A stretch of 64,000 nt of DNA from Luscinia megarhynchos (GCA_034336665.1 CM067569.1:20095820-20159819); one strand, 5' to 3'; positions 38,561-51,756 are shown, counted from the first letter of the stretch. Numbers and translations are program-made. The notes: generated by a model from the letters alone, not told the origin.

Positions 38561-41500
38561 GAAACTTTACACATTTGCTGAAACCACTTTCTCTGTGTCA
38601 GGCAGTTCTCCTGGTAAAACTCCTTCAGATACCAAACTGCTGAGGAGGAACAGTACAGTCTTGATTCAGTGCCCAACTAGAAACCCAGACCTTCTTGCAG
38701 ACAGCGAGGAAGACTCCCAGACTTGGCAAGGGAAGGAGACAGTGCCTCCCTTATGCCACGTTTTTTGCTCAGGAGTTAGAGTATTACATGGGGAATCATT
38801 AACTAACAGACACTTTGAAAACAGGGTCCACCTGCACTATTAAATAGCTCTGTTCTTGTTCTTCAGCCTCTGAAACAGGTACCTATCATCTATTATCAGG
38901 GAGCCTAAACTTGAGCACCACTTTCAACAGCATACAAGCAGTTGTGTGCATTAACCTGAATTCTCAAGCTTCGTTCTGACTCAATGCAACTCTCTGGAGA
39001 AGACTTTGAATTGTGTTTGTGTTTCAAAAATCAAGGAAGTAATCATCTCCTGCCAACAGATTTGAATGTTATTTTTCTGGAAATTTCCACAGTGCAACTT
39101 AGATGAACACAGAGGAGAATAACAGTGCACAACATATGTTTACATACCTCTGGCAGAGCTCGGAGAAAGAGGAGCTGCAGCTCTACAGGTATTTTCTGGA
39201 CTCCTCCTGGAAAAGAAAAACAACCAGCATGTGTTACAGAATACAATAATCTAATGCAGCTATTAGGAAAAATAAACAACAAAATGCTCTCTCGGTTTAA
39301 AATAAAAGAGACCACCACCCTGCAGTAAGCGAGGAAATTTGATAATTATTTATAGCCCATCAGGTCAACTAGCCTTGTTATCTTTTAAAGCTAAGAGTCA
39401 CCATTTGTCTATGAATCAGCTTTTATAAGACAAGATCCTCCATGTCTATATGAAACCCAAGGCAACATGACTTGTGTTTATCATTCCATAAAGAGAAGTA
39501 GTGCCAAAATTCTGCGACACCTACTTTAGCTGCTGAAATCCAGAGAACTGAATGTGCTGCTGTTAGCATTTGGAGACAGGAATATGTTTTGATCTAATAC
39601 ATCTTACACAGACTCCTTGGTGTCAAGAAGGTACTAGATTATTTTAACAGGTTAAAATAGAGACAAATATGAAAACAGTCTGCATGCAACTTATTCAGAG
39701 TAACTTCTACTCATTATATTTGAATTTTTTCAAGAGTGTTTTAAACTTTCTAAAAATACCATAGAAATCTGCAAATAGCTAAATTCTCCTAGCTTGCCAC
39801 AAAAATGACAGCTTGACTGATGTATACGAATGTTCTAATGCTACTTTTACTACGTTGTGTTTAATTCAAAGTTACTTGAGCGGCAGGACTAATACAGAAG
39901 TTCTCATATACAAAGAAATCTGCCTCAGAACTTTGGTCTTTACTATTTAGTCGGGTGCCTTCTTCAAAAAATAAAGTCCTGGGTGGTTTTTGCTATAATA
40001 TAGAGTCAAAGGCTGAGAACAGTAGGTGAGACATATATACCAATTCCAGCAGGAATTGCTCAATTGCTCAAGGAAAATCATGAATCGTCCACACACCACA
40101 AAACAGCCAAAAGCCTAAGTATACTGGAGCAAACATTATTATGAATAGCAGCAATAGTAAGTGTTGCCATTAGATAAGTAACTCTCACACGAACCATTCT
40201 TATCTACTGTTAATTCAGAGTGGCAAAGGACTGTTCTTCCCATTGTTCTGCAATGAAGGAGAAATTGTTTGAAAGTCCAATTCAGTTCAATCAGTAACAC
40301 ATGCTTCCTACGGGTATCCCTGAAGATCAGACACACATTGCAACTACATTTCAAACAGCCAGAAAGGCAGCAACAGCAAAATGAAATTCTGCTTTTAAAC
40401 TGATTTACAGCTTGAAGAAACAGTATCCGGATGCCACTCGTTCCCTGTAAAAGGATCTGGAGAGGGCAAAATATGCAGAGATTTCCTTTCTGGCAAGTGC
40501 ACTAGCTTTTTTGGTTAGGTGGCAACCATGCAGCTTCCAAAGAGCTTAAGCAAGATCAGAGTACAGTAACCAAATTATTAACTTTTAAATAAAGGAGCAT
40601 GCAAAATGGAGCTCAAGCAAATTTTCTAAATTACTTAGAAATGCGAAATGTTTGGATATCCAGGTTGAAGTAGCAAAAAATGCATATCCTAAATACCATC
40701 ACTAAAGATGATACAGTACTGGAAGTTGCTGGAGGTAGGAGGAGATATTCTGGGCAACCTTCCCTCATGAAGAAACCTCATTCATAACTATCAAATCATC
40801 CTTTGCTGTACCTCCTAATAATTGTTCACTGTGAGCTTTTCACTTCTCCCTTGTGCACTGTTTTACCTCCCAGATGATTCTTCTGTTAAGCACAGATGAT
40901 ACCTGTTAAGTATTCAAGCATAAACCAGGTAGAAGACCTGGCAAACAGAATGTATCTGACAAAGCTGAATAAGACATGATGAGAGCCCTGGAATAATCAC
41001 TAGAACTTAATGCAGCTGATCTCCATAGCTCAAACATGCTGCCAAACATGATCCATGTTGAAAAGAAACCAACAAAACCAAACATCCCCTCCCCCCCAAA
41101 CACACTATACAGAATCACACACTTATTAGAAAACAAAGAGTATGTATATCCATCCTTCTACCCACAAAAGTCTAACACAGGGCCAATTCTTGCCTGCAAA
41201 AAGTAGTTTGGCACATCAAAGAATGACTGCTGTACCACTTGAAATAATGTGATGGCAGTCATTTTCCACACACTGCCTGTGAGAGACACATGCCTGGTTC
41301 TGCAGTGTACGTGACCCATCAGAGTCTGCATCCGTGTCTGTAAAAGCTGCGTGCTGGGGAGAAGGGAGGAAGGAGATGGAACACAGCAGTGTCACTGCCT
41401 TTGCCATTTTGGAGCACTTGTACCTTTTCATCACGAAGCAGTCCCTGTGCAAGGTACTGAAGGTTTTACTCACAGTATACAATGAGAATAAATAATTTTT

Positions 41501-43499
41501 CCCAACTTAGTTGCTAACTTTCATTGCCTTTTTAAACAAAAAGCTAGGAAGACCATCAAGGAGCACAGCAGTAATGTTGTTGTTGAAATGAATTAGAACA
41601 AACATGAACATGCCTTTGGAAAAAATTACTTATGTAATGCAAAGAACAATACAAGATCCCTAAAGGAAGCTGAAGGGACACTCTTTCCTCTCCCTCTAGC
41701 CTTGTGAGGACTGTAATCTTAACAACCACAGTTGTTCAAAAGTGGGTGTAGGACGACAGGGGAAAGAAAGAACAGCATTGTTTATAGTATAGCAGGAGCC
41801 AAATGAGGAGAATAACTTCTGTGCAAGAACGGAAGAGTGAAAGGAAATGGGTAGGTAAAGACAATTGTAGGATTTGTACAGTACAGAAGAGAATCCCTTC
41901 CATGTAGGATGCAATTTCTTCCATGGAAAAGATGTTTCATCCATGGAGCTAGCTGACGTAACTCCTCTGGAATAGTAACCTTCCAATGTTTGTTATCTGT
42001 GGTTCTGTTACTAGACAGGTTGCGGTTCTTATAATTAGCACGTTATCAGCTAAAAAGTCAAAACATTTCTTGCATCAATGTATTTAGTCTTTTGTCACCT
42101 TAATGAGATGGGTGTCAATTAAGACTGAAAGGAGTGTCTGGTATGAATCATAAATACTTTAAAGAGTTCTCAAAGTATGAATAATCAACACTTTCTGAAA
42201 ATAAACTTCCTGGAATAAGCTTCAGGGTCACTTCATGGCAGCAAGCCTTTCTGATATCCTGGCCATCCCCCCTCTTTTATAGCTACCAAGATGGAGGCGC
42301 AAAAAAGCACCAGACAGCTTCTTTAAAAGAATTATACTTACAAACCTAAAAGGAGGGAGTTGTTTTTTCACGTTGTCAAGTACTTCATATCTCACTAGGA
42401 AAATTGCATTCCACCTGCAGAATGCTATACAACAGTCTGAAAACCCATTGAAAGGCATCTAATAAACCCCACAGGATTCAAAAAAATGCCTACAAAAGCC
42501 CCATTGCATTCATCTAGCACCCACACAAGCTCCTCTACAGACGGGTTAAACAAAGTGGTCTGCTTGTTGACCTGCATGATGTACTCAGTCCACAATTGTG
42601 AAAATACTTTCTTAACTGAATTGTGTCGGGACTAGAAATGCATGCAGAGCCCATGTTTTCTGACTAATAACGTTATTCTACCACAATTACTTCTATGTGG
42701 ATTCTTTCTCTACAGCACCAGAGGAGTCCAACCAGGCTGCTATTTATATGTAATTTTTTGTGGACTGCTTCAAGAAGTACCATGAAGAAAAGCAATTCTG
42801 TTTTCAATAGATTTAAGTCAGATAGGGAGGGATCTGCTGCTAACAACTCCTAAAGGATCCGTGCATAGAAAAGTGTTGGAAAACAATTATTTAGAATGAT
42901 GGTATGTTAATTATTGTCCTGAAAGTAATTTCTTTAAGTTTCTTTACACAGTCTAAATAGTCACACTACTATATGATGCTCTCAGAAAAACAGCTAAATC
43001 ATCTGGAAACGCACATTGAGCAAGGCAAAAATACACCAAAACAAAGTGAAAAAGGATCCCCAGGATTTGATGGAGCTGTGACAAGTATCCAAAATAAACA
43101 CATTTCACCATTAAACTTCATGTTATTTCCAACTGATTTTTGACACTAGAACTGACTTTTAATAGATACAAAAGAGATAAATGTCCCATTGCCAAAAATA
43201 AATTTGTCTGTTAAGGATGACAGAGAGAGGAAAAAGCATTGCACTGCCTATTATGGTATTGAGCAACAGATTTCATTCCCTCTGCTATATGCCCATTTAT
43301 TAAAAACGTGGCAAGCTTTACGAAAGAATTCCTGAGCTTCTTTGGTGCTCTCTTTAATTCCACCATAATTCTTTGTATATATAAACATGTCAGGTCTGGA
43401 AAGAAGTGGGGCGTGGCCACAATTTACCACAGAGCTCCTTTTCTATTCAAATACTGGTAAGAAAACAATAAAAGACAAAAGGGGAATAATGCAAAAAAT

Positions 43500-43810
43500 T
43501 AAAGCAATGAAACAAATGCGCCTGCAATTCTCTGTCCAATCACCAGATGAAGCTCCTTAGATCAGCAGCACCAACATGTTTTTCTGCCTTTTTGACCACA
43601 GAGATCTTCTCTCTCTGTGTCAGAACTAGATGCATCAGCTCCCAATGAGCTGAATCACGCTGCATCGCTGCCTGTGCTTCATGAACATGCGAGACACTAC
43701 TTTAATAGGAAATGGGAGCTGGCTTTAGCATTACCAGTGTGTCACACACAGCCACCACGCAGCGAGGCCTTTGTTCTCCTCCCAATGGGCTGCCTCTGTA
43801 AAATACCCTC
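43500..43810. other. Possible conserved non-coding block
   Basis: This stretch differs in texture from its neighbours. It has several preserved CpGs (AATCACGCTGCATCGCTG near 43655, CATGCGAGAC near 43687 and CACGCAGCGAGG near 43756), almost no simple sequence, and homeobox- and bHLH-like words such as CTTTAATAGG and CAGCTCC. A plus-strand open frame of 65 codons crosses it (43617-43814) but no protein family is recognised and no clean splice pair frames it. It looks like the kind of sequence that proves conserved between vertebrates, but that is an impression only. Confidence 0.2.
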
Positions 43811-44216
43811 CTAAGGCCAGGCAGAGCAGTAGAATTTATTCTCACAATTGATCTAACACAGACAGACCTCTCGCTCTGTCAAATACATGCATGCACACAC
43901 ACTCTCATAGACAGCCATACTCACAGAATTTTGCCTTTCTTCCTGATCTCCTTTGATGAGGTAAAAATCACTCCACAAGGCAAAACTGCACATCTGTGCA
44001 ATCAGAACAATTTCTGTTCAGACCACTGTTACGCTTTAAATAAAAAAGCCTGAAAAAAATTTCACTGGAATATTGCTGCTTATGAGATTCAAAGCTAGAC
44101 ATACATGTAAAACCAGAAGCATAAAAGCCATATCCTACAGAAAATGGGATCCTGTGTTTTACTCAACTATCCATCTGTCCTTTAAAGCAAATCCAGTTGA
44201 AGCAATTCCTCACTGG

Positions 44217-44270
44217 CATGCAGGAGGACTAGACAGCCTAATAGGTCTCTTCCATCTCTAAGCAATTCAT
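44217..44270 (+). repeat. Old CR1 3'-end fragment
   Basis: The stretch reads CAGGAGGACTAGACAGCCTA, then ATAGGTCTCTTCCATCTCTAA. It matches, base by base with scattered changes, the familiar 3' end of CR1 elements (GGACTAGATGACCT, a few bases, AGGTCCCTTCCAACCCTAA). It runs in plus orientation, opposite to the large CR1 copy at 48778-49925. Only the last 50 bases or so are recognisable. The terminal ATTCTATGATT-type units are not preserved, which suggests an old, eroded copy. The assignment rests on recall of the CR1 tail and not on an alignment. Confidence 0.5.
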
Positions 44271-45447
44271 GCCTCGCATGGCTTATTTTTATTGACTGGC
44301 TGTTTGTGGGCAGAAGCATGTGCCTCATGCAAATGCCAAGACCACTCTTGCTTTGGGATGCTATTGCGTAAATGGAAGTGAATCAGACTTAAAACAAAAA
44401 GCATGATTTATTTCTGAAGGATTAAGTCCGTATCATCAAGCATAGTTTTTACATATACAGAAAGAAGCTTCAGCAATACCACCCTACAAACAATACATTA
44501 ATCAATCCAGCCCTTTCTGGGCTGCACTGCTCCTGTTTTACCACCGCTGATACCTGAGCTCTCTATAATGATTAGAGCTTTAACACCTTGAGAACTTTGA
44601 GAAGGGATTCCCCAGTGCCCTGAGGCAGAAGTCTTGACACCTGACAAAACCAGCAAGACAGAATAAATACATGTTCTAAATACCTGAAACTCTTAAAAGT
44701 GAAAGAATCCTCCTCTTCCTTAAAACTATTTCCTTTGTGCACATATTTTATCTCAGCAGAGACAGTGGTGACATTTCAAGTCAGCAGGAGGAAATAGTGC
44801 ATTCGTGGCCTTAGCTGATTAGGTCCTCAGCTAGTACAAATTGGGGAAGCTATGTGTGTTCATAACCTAAGAAGAACACCAATTCTGAGAATGCTTTCTG
44901 CCTTAAGGAGTTACTGTATCATCAATCTCACATCACAATGACATTTCTGACCAAAAGAGCAAGAATGGAACTTCTATTGGCAAGACGAAGTACAGACGGG
45001 AAGGAAAAAAAATAAAATCAGTCTCTTACCTTGAAAAAACTTATTATACATTTCAGCACTAATTCACTGCATGAGATTCTTCCCCTATCATCTGGAAGCA
45101 AGAATCACCCTGGGTGAAAGCACTTAAGAAACACAGGATTCCAAATTTCTAATTTTTAACTATCTATCTACAATTACCAGGCAAGCTGTAGTTTTAAAAG
45201 TTAAGCAGTAAACTTGACTACAGGAAAGGAAAGTCTGCTTTCACTGCTTGGAAACGTTCCTGATTTTTTTCAGTGGGAACATTCAGTAGTGGAGACGTTA
45301 ATATTTAACTCTGTGTTTTTCCAGTATTACACCAATCTTTCTCCAGGGATGCAGAGAAGTCAGTGGCATAGCTGAACTGTTATTATCCTTTAAAAGCAAG
45401 AAAAGTGACCACCACAGAAAAGAAAAAACAGGAAAAAATCAAGTAAA

Positions 45448-45471
45448 AAATCCAAGAAGAAATCCAAGAAG
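45448..45471. repeat. 12-bp tandem duplication
   Basis: AAATCCAAGAAG occurs twice in direct succession (45448-45459 and 45460-45471), perfectly matched, inside a longer purine-rich stretch. It is probably replication slippage. Confidence 0.85.
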
Positions 45472-46784
45472 AAAAGATACTTTCCGTATCACACATCACA
45501 GAACATCTCAATGAATCAGCAATTCACATAGACAGTAAGCAATGAAAAATAAGTAAATAAAAATAATTAACTGTCATATTTAAAGCTGCTCAGAGAGCAA
45601 CTTCACTGTTTCACTTAATCTTTCTGAAAGTGCAGTAAGTCAATCTCAAGAAAATCTTCAAACATTAGCCAGTGAACACTTGCTCTTATCTATGCCATTG
45701 CTGCTCCAGCTACTGGGACAAACATAAGCTTAGTGGAAAATGTCCCAGATGCCCTACTGGAAGGAATTCCTACTGTCTAGTTCTCTCTAACCATGTTATG
45801 GGACACTCCCTTCTGCCTGCCCACTTTTTTCCCTGAATGCTTTCCAAGTCCATTTCCTTGTTTTTGGAGTAGCTAGAAACAGGACTTTCAAACCAAATGC
45901 CAAAAGGAATCGCTCCATGCTCACAGTGAGACATAAGCAAGAAAAAACTGCATGTTCAGAGATGGTAGCACAGAGGTCCTCTGGTGAACACGTGCCCCAC
46001 ATCCCCTCTTGTGCCAGAGCACTAGAGTATAGGATACTTGCAGCCCTGTTCTTCAAACACACTGGACAAGAGAACACAGTTCTGACATTTCCTATGGAAA
46101 CTGGTGGTGAGTGATGGAGGAGCGACCACCATCTTTAAAAGAAGAGACAAGCTGTTTTGGAGCTTCAAATACTCTGGATGGAAAATGCCTTTAATGGCAG
46201 AAAGCACAATGAGCAAATAGAAATTGGCATGTATTTCAAGATACCCACTTTATTGTAATGAGATGCACAGGGGAAAGCTGATACTCCTACAGACAGTAAA
46301 AGCCTCATCATATCAATGCCTTCTACCCCCACCATTCTGTTCAGCATCTTTAAGTGGGAGGTATTCTGCAGCCTTTCACACTTGACCTCTTAATTAAAGC
46401 ATGATAAAATTAACATCTCAGACGCAATAGATCTTTTAACCACCTACATCAGTAATTAAACTAATTCTCAAGGGAGCAAGAACATTTGTTATGTGTAATG
46501 TAACTTAAGCTGGGGTATTCCAAAGAAGGAAAAAGAGCTGATGTAATAAATGCAGTCATTTATATTTTAATGGAGCTATTGTAAATGAAAGAAGAACACC
46601 TGTGACAGCTTGAGGTAGCCCCAGCCAAATGAAATCTTTTGTGTCAGGCAGGGACAGCACACTGCATATGGCCTCCCCATCTCCAGCTGCAATATTGAAT
46701 AACTTAGTGAAGCAGACAGGCCTTATGCCTTCTCTGACTCTCAGATGCACTATAATCTGCTTTCAAAACCAATGGAACTGTACC

Positions 46785-46812
<28 letters not shown>
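46785..46812. repeat. (AT)14 microsatellite
   Basis: Twenty-eight bases of uninterrupted AT repeat between GGAACTGTACC and GAATTTCATG. It is the longest dinucleotide repeat in the window and likely to vary in length between individuals. Confidence 0.95.
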
Positions 46813-46815
<3 letters not shown>

Positions 46816-47686
46816 TTTCATGTTCATTCTACATGAAAAGCAAGATAGACCAAAGTAGGTCTAAGGTCTTTCTTTTTGGCAATACACACTTTTGCACTTG
46901 TGAAAATCCATGCAGACCTTCAGACAAGTCTAAGGCACTACCACAATACAAATAATTGAACAGCCTTACGCAAAGAGTTTGTGTAATTAATGATGAAAAT
47001 GACACATCAGAGTGGCAGAATTGAATACTCTCTTCAACCTGATGTATAACCCACGCAATAAGAAAAAAGGTCCAAGAAGGTAACAAAAAAATGTAGATGC
47101 AAAAGGAGATATAGAGGATACTTGAAGAGCTACAACAGCACAGAACACAAACCCCGTGCATTTAGGAAACAAGACTGACTGGTGACATCTCAGATGCATG
47201 TTTTAGGGCTTTGGTTTGTGCTTGAGCCAAAAACATGACAGACATTATTTCAGTTGTCAAATCTGGTCCTTGTTCAAAGGGTGTATTTACTCAGCTGAGG
47301 CATAACTGTTGAGAAACATGGCCTGGCAAAGGTCTGTGCAGTGACTAGGTAACCTTGCTAAGGATTTGTCTTAATTTGCACACAGGCAATCCAGCCTCAG
47401 TGAGCTTCACAGTCCTCCCTCCCAGGCATCTCCCCCATGCAGGGTTTAAATGCATAATGCTCAGATTATAAACAGACAGCATGCACGTGATATGCTGTCT
47501 CTCCCCAAAACCCAGTCAAATCCACACCAGGTAAGATCAAAATTCCTCCAGTCCTTCCCTGATGTATTACTAAGCATTCAAACAAACTATAAACAACAGT
47601 CTAAATACTCATCTTCAAGTTTATTTGGTCCCATGACTCATTCATTCACAGTTACTCAGTTAAGACTGATTGATTGCCTGCCAGAA

Positions 47687-47710
47687 AAACAAACAAACAA
47701 ACAAACAAAC
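47687..47710. repeat. (AAAC)6 microsatellite
   Basis: Six uninterrupted AAAC units follow GCCTGCCAGA and precede CAAGCCAAAACAAAAC. It lies inside the longest plus-strand open frame of the window (47450-47956) and supplies its low-complexity KQTNKQTNQ segment. Confidence 0.92.
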
Positions 47711-48777
47711 CAAGCCAAAACAAAACATACCAATACATTTATTTCAGAAAGAGACCAGCAACCTGGTAATCTCCCTGACATAGAGACCATTGCTTCAGCT
47801 GCTTGGAAGTCTATACCTTTGCCTCTGCCTGGGGTTTATCAAATGAATGACCACCCCTCCAATCCCAAGAGAAGCATGTGCAATTCTGCCACGGGTATTA
47901 AACATCTATTTACTGCAGTCTTGTCAAAGGCCAAGAAACAGGCTCAACAAATTTAACCTTGCATATTTAAGCATTGCTCTCTTGCTGCTCATCCAAATTT
48001 CAGTCACATGAACAAGTCATTCTCGTTGTTGTGCATTCTGCACCAAGTTACCAAAATATTGAGTCCAAGTAAAACACCATGAAGAAAGATCTATTTCAAC
48101 TGTATTTTTCTTGGCCTACATTGTTCTCTATGATTAATCTTTAAAATATTGCTAAGGAAATGAGACAGCTAAGTGGTCATTGTCTTAAATACACACTGAA
48201 CGTCTTATAGCACAGTCAGTTTATTCCAGTTCTACTATGCAAAGCGTCAAATACTGAACACCCAACAGCTAAAATAATCAGAGGCATTCAGATGTGAATA
48301 AACAAGACCAAAGCAGAACATGAATATAAAAAGAGAGGATGCAAAATCTTTAATAAACAGATTCTTATCAGCCCATGGAAGGCAAAATTCATTGGGGAAG
48401 TTCCCATCATACCCAGGGTACCATCTGGATAACTAAGAGAAAGTTTTCAGAAGTAATTAAGATCACTTATTATGATATTAACAGCATTAACTGGAGTACG
48501 TATAGGCTCAAAAGACTGAATTATCAACAAGTGCAATTCAGACTAGCTTCTTCAGTCAACGGCTTTACACCTGTTTATAGTGTAACATTGTAATAACAAT
48601 ACTAACACATAGTTTTACTTCTCCTCTTTCTGTTTCTATCGGCCAACAGAGGAATTTCAACTTTCAAATACATCTCTTAGCTATAGGTCCCACACAAGCT
48701 TCTAATCTTCATTATAGTGCATTCAGTATCTTCCCTCTAAATAGTATTGCTCTAAAACTTACAGCAGTGCAATTACA

Positions 48778-49925
48778 CAAAATCACAGAATCAACTAGGT
48801 TGGAAAAGACCTTTGAGATCGTCAAGTCTAACCTATGACCTTGCTAACTAGACCATAGCACTGAGTGCCATATCCAGCCTCCCTAAAGACCTCTATGGAT
48901 GGTGACTCCACCACCAGGGCAGCCCACTTCAATGCCCAAACACGCTTTCTGTGAAGAAATTCTTCCTAATGTCTAGTCTAACTCTGCCCTGGCACAGCTT
49001 AAGGCTGTGTCCCCTTGTCCTGTCACCGGCTGCCTGGGAGAAGAGACCAAACCCCGACGTGCCCACAGCCTCCTTTCAGGCAGCTGTAGAGAGTGATGAG
49101 GTCTCCCCTGAGCCCCTTTTTCTCCAGGCTAAACAACCCCAGCTCCCTCAGCCACTCCTCACAGGGTTTGTGTCCCAGACCCTTCACCAGCCTTGCTGCC
49201 CTTCTATGGACTCACTCCAGCATCACAGCATCCTTCCTAAACTGAGGGACACAGCACTCAAGGGAGGCCTCACCAGTGCCAAGTACGGTGAAGCCTGACT
49301 TCCTAGTCCTTCTGGCCACACTATTCCTGACACAGGTCAGGATGCCATTGGCCTTCTTGGCCACATGGGCACACTGCTGGCTCCTGCTCGGGTGGCTGTC
49401 AATCAGAACCCCCAGGTCTATTTCTCCTTGGCTGCTGTCCAGCCCCTCTGTCCCCAGCCTGCAGCATTGCATGGGGGTTGTCGACAAAGTACCAGACCTG
49501 GCACTTGGTCTAGTTAAACCTCGAATAACTGAGCTTAGTCCATCTATCCAGCCTGTCCATGTCCCTCTGCAGAGTCCTCCTACCCTTCAGCAGATCAACA
49601 CTCCCTCTGAAACCTGGTGTCATGTGCAAATTTGCTAGTGGTGGACTCAATCCCCTCCTCATCCAGCTCCTCAGTGAAGATGTTAAACAGGACTGTGCCC
49701 AACACTGATCCCTGAGGAACACCCTTAGTGACTGGTCCCCAGCTGGATGCAGCACCGTTCACCAGCACTCTCTGGGCCTGCCATCCAGTCAGTTCCACCC
49801 AGCAAAGAGTGCTCCTGTCCAAGCCATGGGCTGCCAGCTTTTCCAGGAGATGCTATCAAAGGCCTTGCTGAAATCCAAGTAGACAACATCCACAGCCTTC
49901 CCCCTCATCCACCAGGTGGGTCACC
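48778..49925 (-). mobile_element. CR1 LINE retrotransposon, 5'-truncated
   Basis: This is a non-LTR retrotransposon of the CR1 family, the main LINE of birds and other sauropsids, inserted on the minus strand. Its 3' end lies near 48778: on the plus strand AATCACAGAATCAACTAGG is followed by TTGGAAAAGACCTTTGAGATC, the usual reverse complement of the CR1 tail with its short ATTCTGTGATT-type terminal units. Reading leftwards on the minus strand from about 49900, the translation gives LDFSKAFDS, then [60 protein letters not shown] and [10 protein letters not shown], all standard CR1 ORF2 landmarks in the right order. The element starts inside the reverse transcriptase, so the 5' UTR, ORF1 and endonuclease are missing, as is usual for CR1. 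The left-hand (5') boundary near 49925 is approximate because no clear target-site duplication is visible. Confidence 0.94.
49212..49905 (-). pseudogene. Broken CR1 reverse-transcriptase ORF
   Basis: This is the remnant of CR1 ORF2, which would encode the endonuclease/reverse transcriptase driving target-primed reverse transcription. Only the part from the palm motif LDFSKAFD (about 49890) onward remains. GVPQGS, another palm/fingers landmark, lies at 49706-49723. The catalytic box normally reading FADD reads FAHD at 49619-49630, so the first catalytic aspartate of the pair is lost. The reading frame changes at least twice. The RT core is open to a stop at 49595-49597, the following GSVDLL...DRLDRW block is in a second frame (about 49510-49615), and the PMQ..RLG...LGVL.DS...AKKANGIL block (49212-49487) is in a third. 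These breaks and the lost aspartate make the copy non-autonomous and certainly inactive. Confidence 0.85.
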
Positions 49926-51470
49926 TATTCACCAAGTGCATCAACTTAATTTTTAAGACTTATTAAGAATTAGATGCAATATCATTAATACCGTAAGTGT
50001 TGTGATTTCTATAATTCCTTAAATTGTTTCAAATAAAACAATTTTCAATACAAATGTACCACAGGAGTTCAGCCCACATGATCTAGATTTTACATTTGCA
50101 GATTTGACTCTTTACCTCATGCAATGGAAACACACCAATGCCAAGAACTGACACTTTCTTTTGTCCACCTTAGTACAGAGTCAATTATCTGTCACTCAAA
50201 CAAATCCTATTACTTATATGCCAGAATAAAGTAGTCCTTATATTTACAACACTGAGTATTCAACTGAGAAATTTCATATTCATATAAGCAAGAAATTTGT
50301 GAAGAAAAAACTGCAGTAATATAGTAATGTAAAGAAATAAGTCAAAAATTATTTTCACTATAAGAGAATTTTTGAAAATTTCAGATAAGAAATGACATGT
50401 AAAACTTGTTCCTAAATCTTTTGACATATAACAGTAGCCACTGATTAGGAGACAATTTAATAAATAAAAGAATTTCAATGATCTGATTAAGACAAGACAG
50501 GTAAAGGTTTGTATTAAGCCAGATGACCTGCTCTCCATTTATTTATACATAGGAAACTGCTCCAACTTCACAGAGGGAGGGCACCATGGCATGAAGAGCA
50601 AAATTCTCTCCATTGTGTCTGGAATGACTGGTTTCCAGCAGATGCTTCTAAGGTCATGATTTCTGTTAGAAGCATCCCAAAAATATGTTAGAAATGAAAG
50701 GAAGAATAATGCTCCAAAACTACATTGGCAAAAATCCTGCTGTCTCCATCCAGAGACACTGGAATGCATTAGCTTTGAGGTCATTAAATTTCTGCTCTGT
50801 TGGAGAAGGAACAGGGCAGGGACAGTAAATCATTCACTTGAGAAACTCTCCCAAAAAATCTGGGACCAAAAGGACTGAGGCTGTCTATTATCACTGTATG
50901 GAATGCAATGCCCCCTGAAAATATGGTCTGAAGAAAAAATATCCTGAGATGGACTGCAGAGAACATTTGAAAAGTAATCACTCTGTACAAGGTATAGCTT
51001 AAGACCTGCAAAGATTCTCTAGACAAGTCTTCTTAGGATTTCATACCATTCTCCACTGAAACAAACCTCCACAATTTACATCCTACCTGGCAGCAACTCT
51101 CTTAAGCTGGCTGCTCTGGCTCTATTAGCCTGTAGACCACACAGCCTATTTCCAGAAAGCCCTGACTACCCACCTAGATCACCAACAACTAGCTCTACCC
51201 CATCTTCCCACACTGTGTTCTGTAAGGAAGCCAAAGGATAGGGCTCTCTTAGGAGACAACTGCAAACTTCTGTTACCTGCTATCACAGAGACCATTACAG
51301 CTCATGTTCCTTTCCCCATCCATGAACCCAGCTATCAGGAGAACAGCACAGTAGGAACACACACCATGTTCAGGCTGCTGGAGAGGGCTGGGAGTCCTGC
51401 ACCAGGGACATGCTACAGGGTGAAGATTATTTTGCTAGTCTTGGAACACCACAGAAACGTAGACTTTTGG
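49926..51470. other. Unique spacer between CR1 and LTR
   Basis: About 1.5 kb of AT-rich sequence between the two mobile elements. The first kilobase is very A/T-rich, and the part from 51050 is richer in G and C. The short open frames on the minus strand at 50260-51026 show no recognisable family and no good splice signals. Confidence 0.6.
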
Positions 51471-51756
51471 TAGTGCTGGATTTGGACAATGGACTGAACT
51501 TTGGTCAGTTGTTTTACAATAGTTGATGCCTTAAGTTTGGAGCTTTCTGTTCTGTCCCGTTGTGCTTAGGGTGGTGAAGACAAAATAGTCCAATTCCAGC
51601 TATTGATTCAAGGACAGTTTCTTCAAACTTTAGGCCCTAAGTATAAACAACGTGAGAAGAGGAGGGCGGGCCATCCAGGAGAAGAGGAGGATAACACCTT
51701 ACAATTTGAGACTATTAATTGGATGGCTGACTCCTGTATGTAAATGAACTAAAGTT

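Larger units (their letters stand above)
16752..44216. other. Unique non-coding sequence
   Basis: Mostly unique AT-rich sequence with no recognised gene. It includes the possible old SINE at 23563, the nested palindrome at 31251, the GC-richer block at 33240-33735, the G/T tract at 34486, the (TA)n at 38296, the exon-like stretch at 39148-39206 and the possible conserved block at 43500. A C-rich run at 20876-20897 (CCCCCATCCTCCCCCCGCCC) is the only other compositional oddity. Confidence 0.6.

Noticed and set aside
41087..41098. C-rich run CCCCTCCCCCCC as a quadruplex motif
   Set aside because: On the minus strand it gives at most three G-triplet runs with a fourth run of only two.
47450..47956. 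Longest open frame in the window (168 codons, plus strand)
   Set aside because: It includes the translated (AAAC)6 repeat, shows no recognisable domain, has no splice or promoter context, and its composition matches the surrounding non-coding DNA.
48951..49956. Plus-strand open frames with proline- and leucine-rich translations
   Set aside because: They are antisense shadows of the CR1 reverse-transcriptase region.
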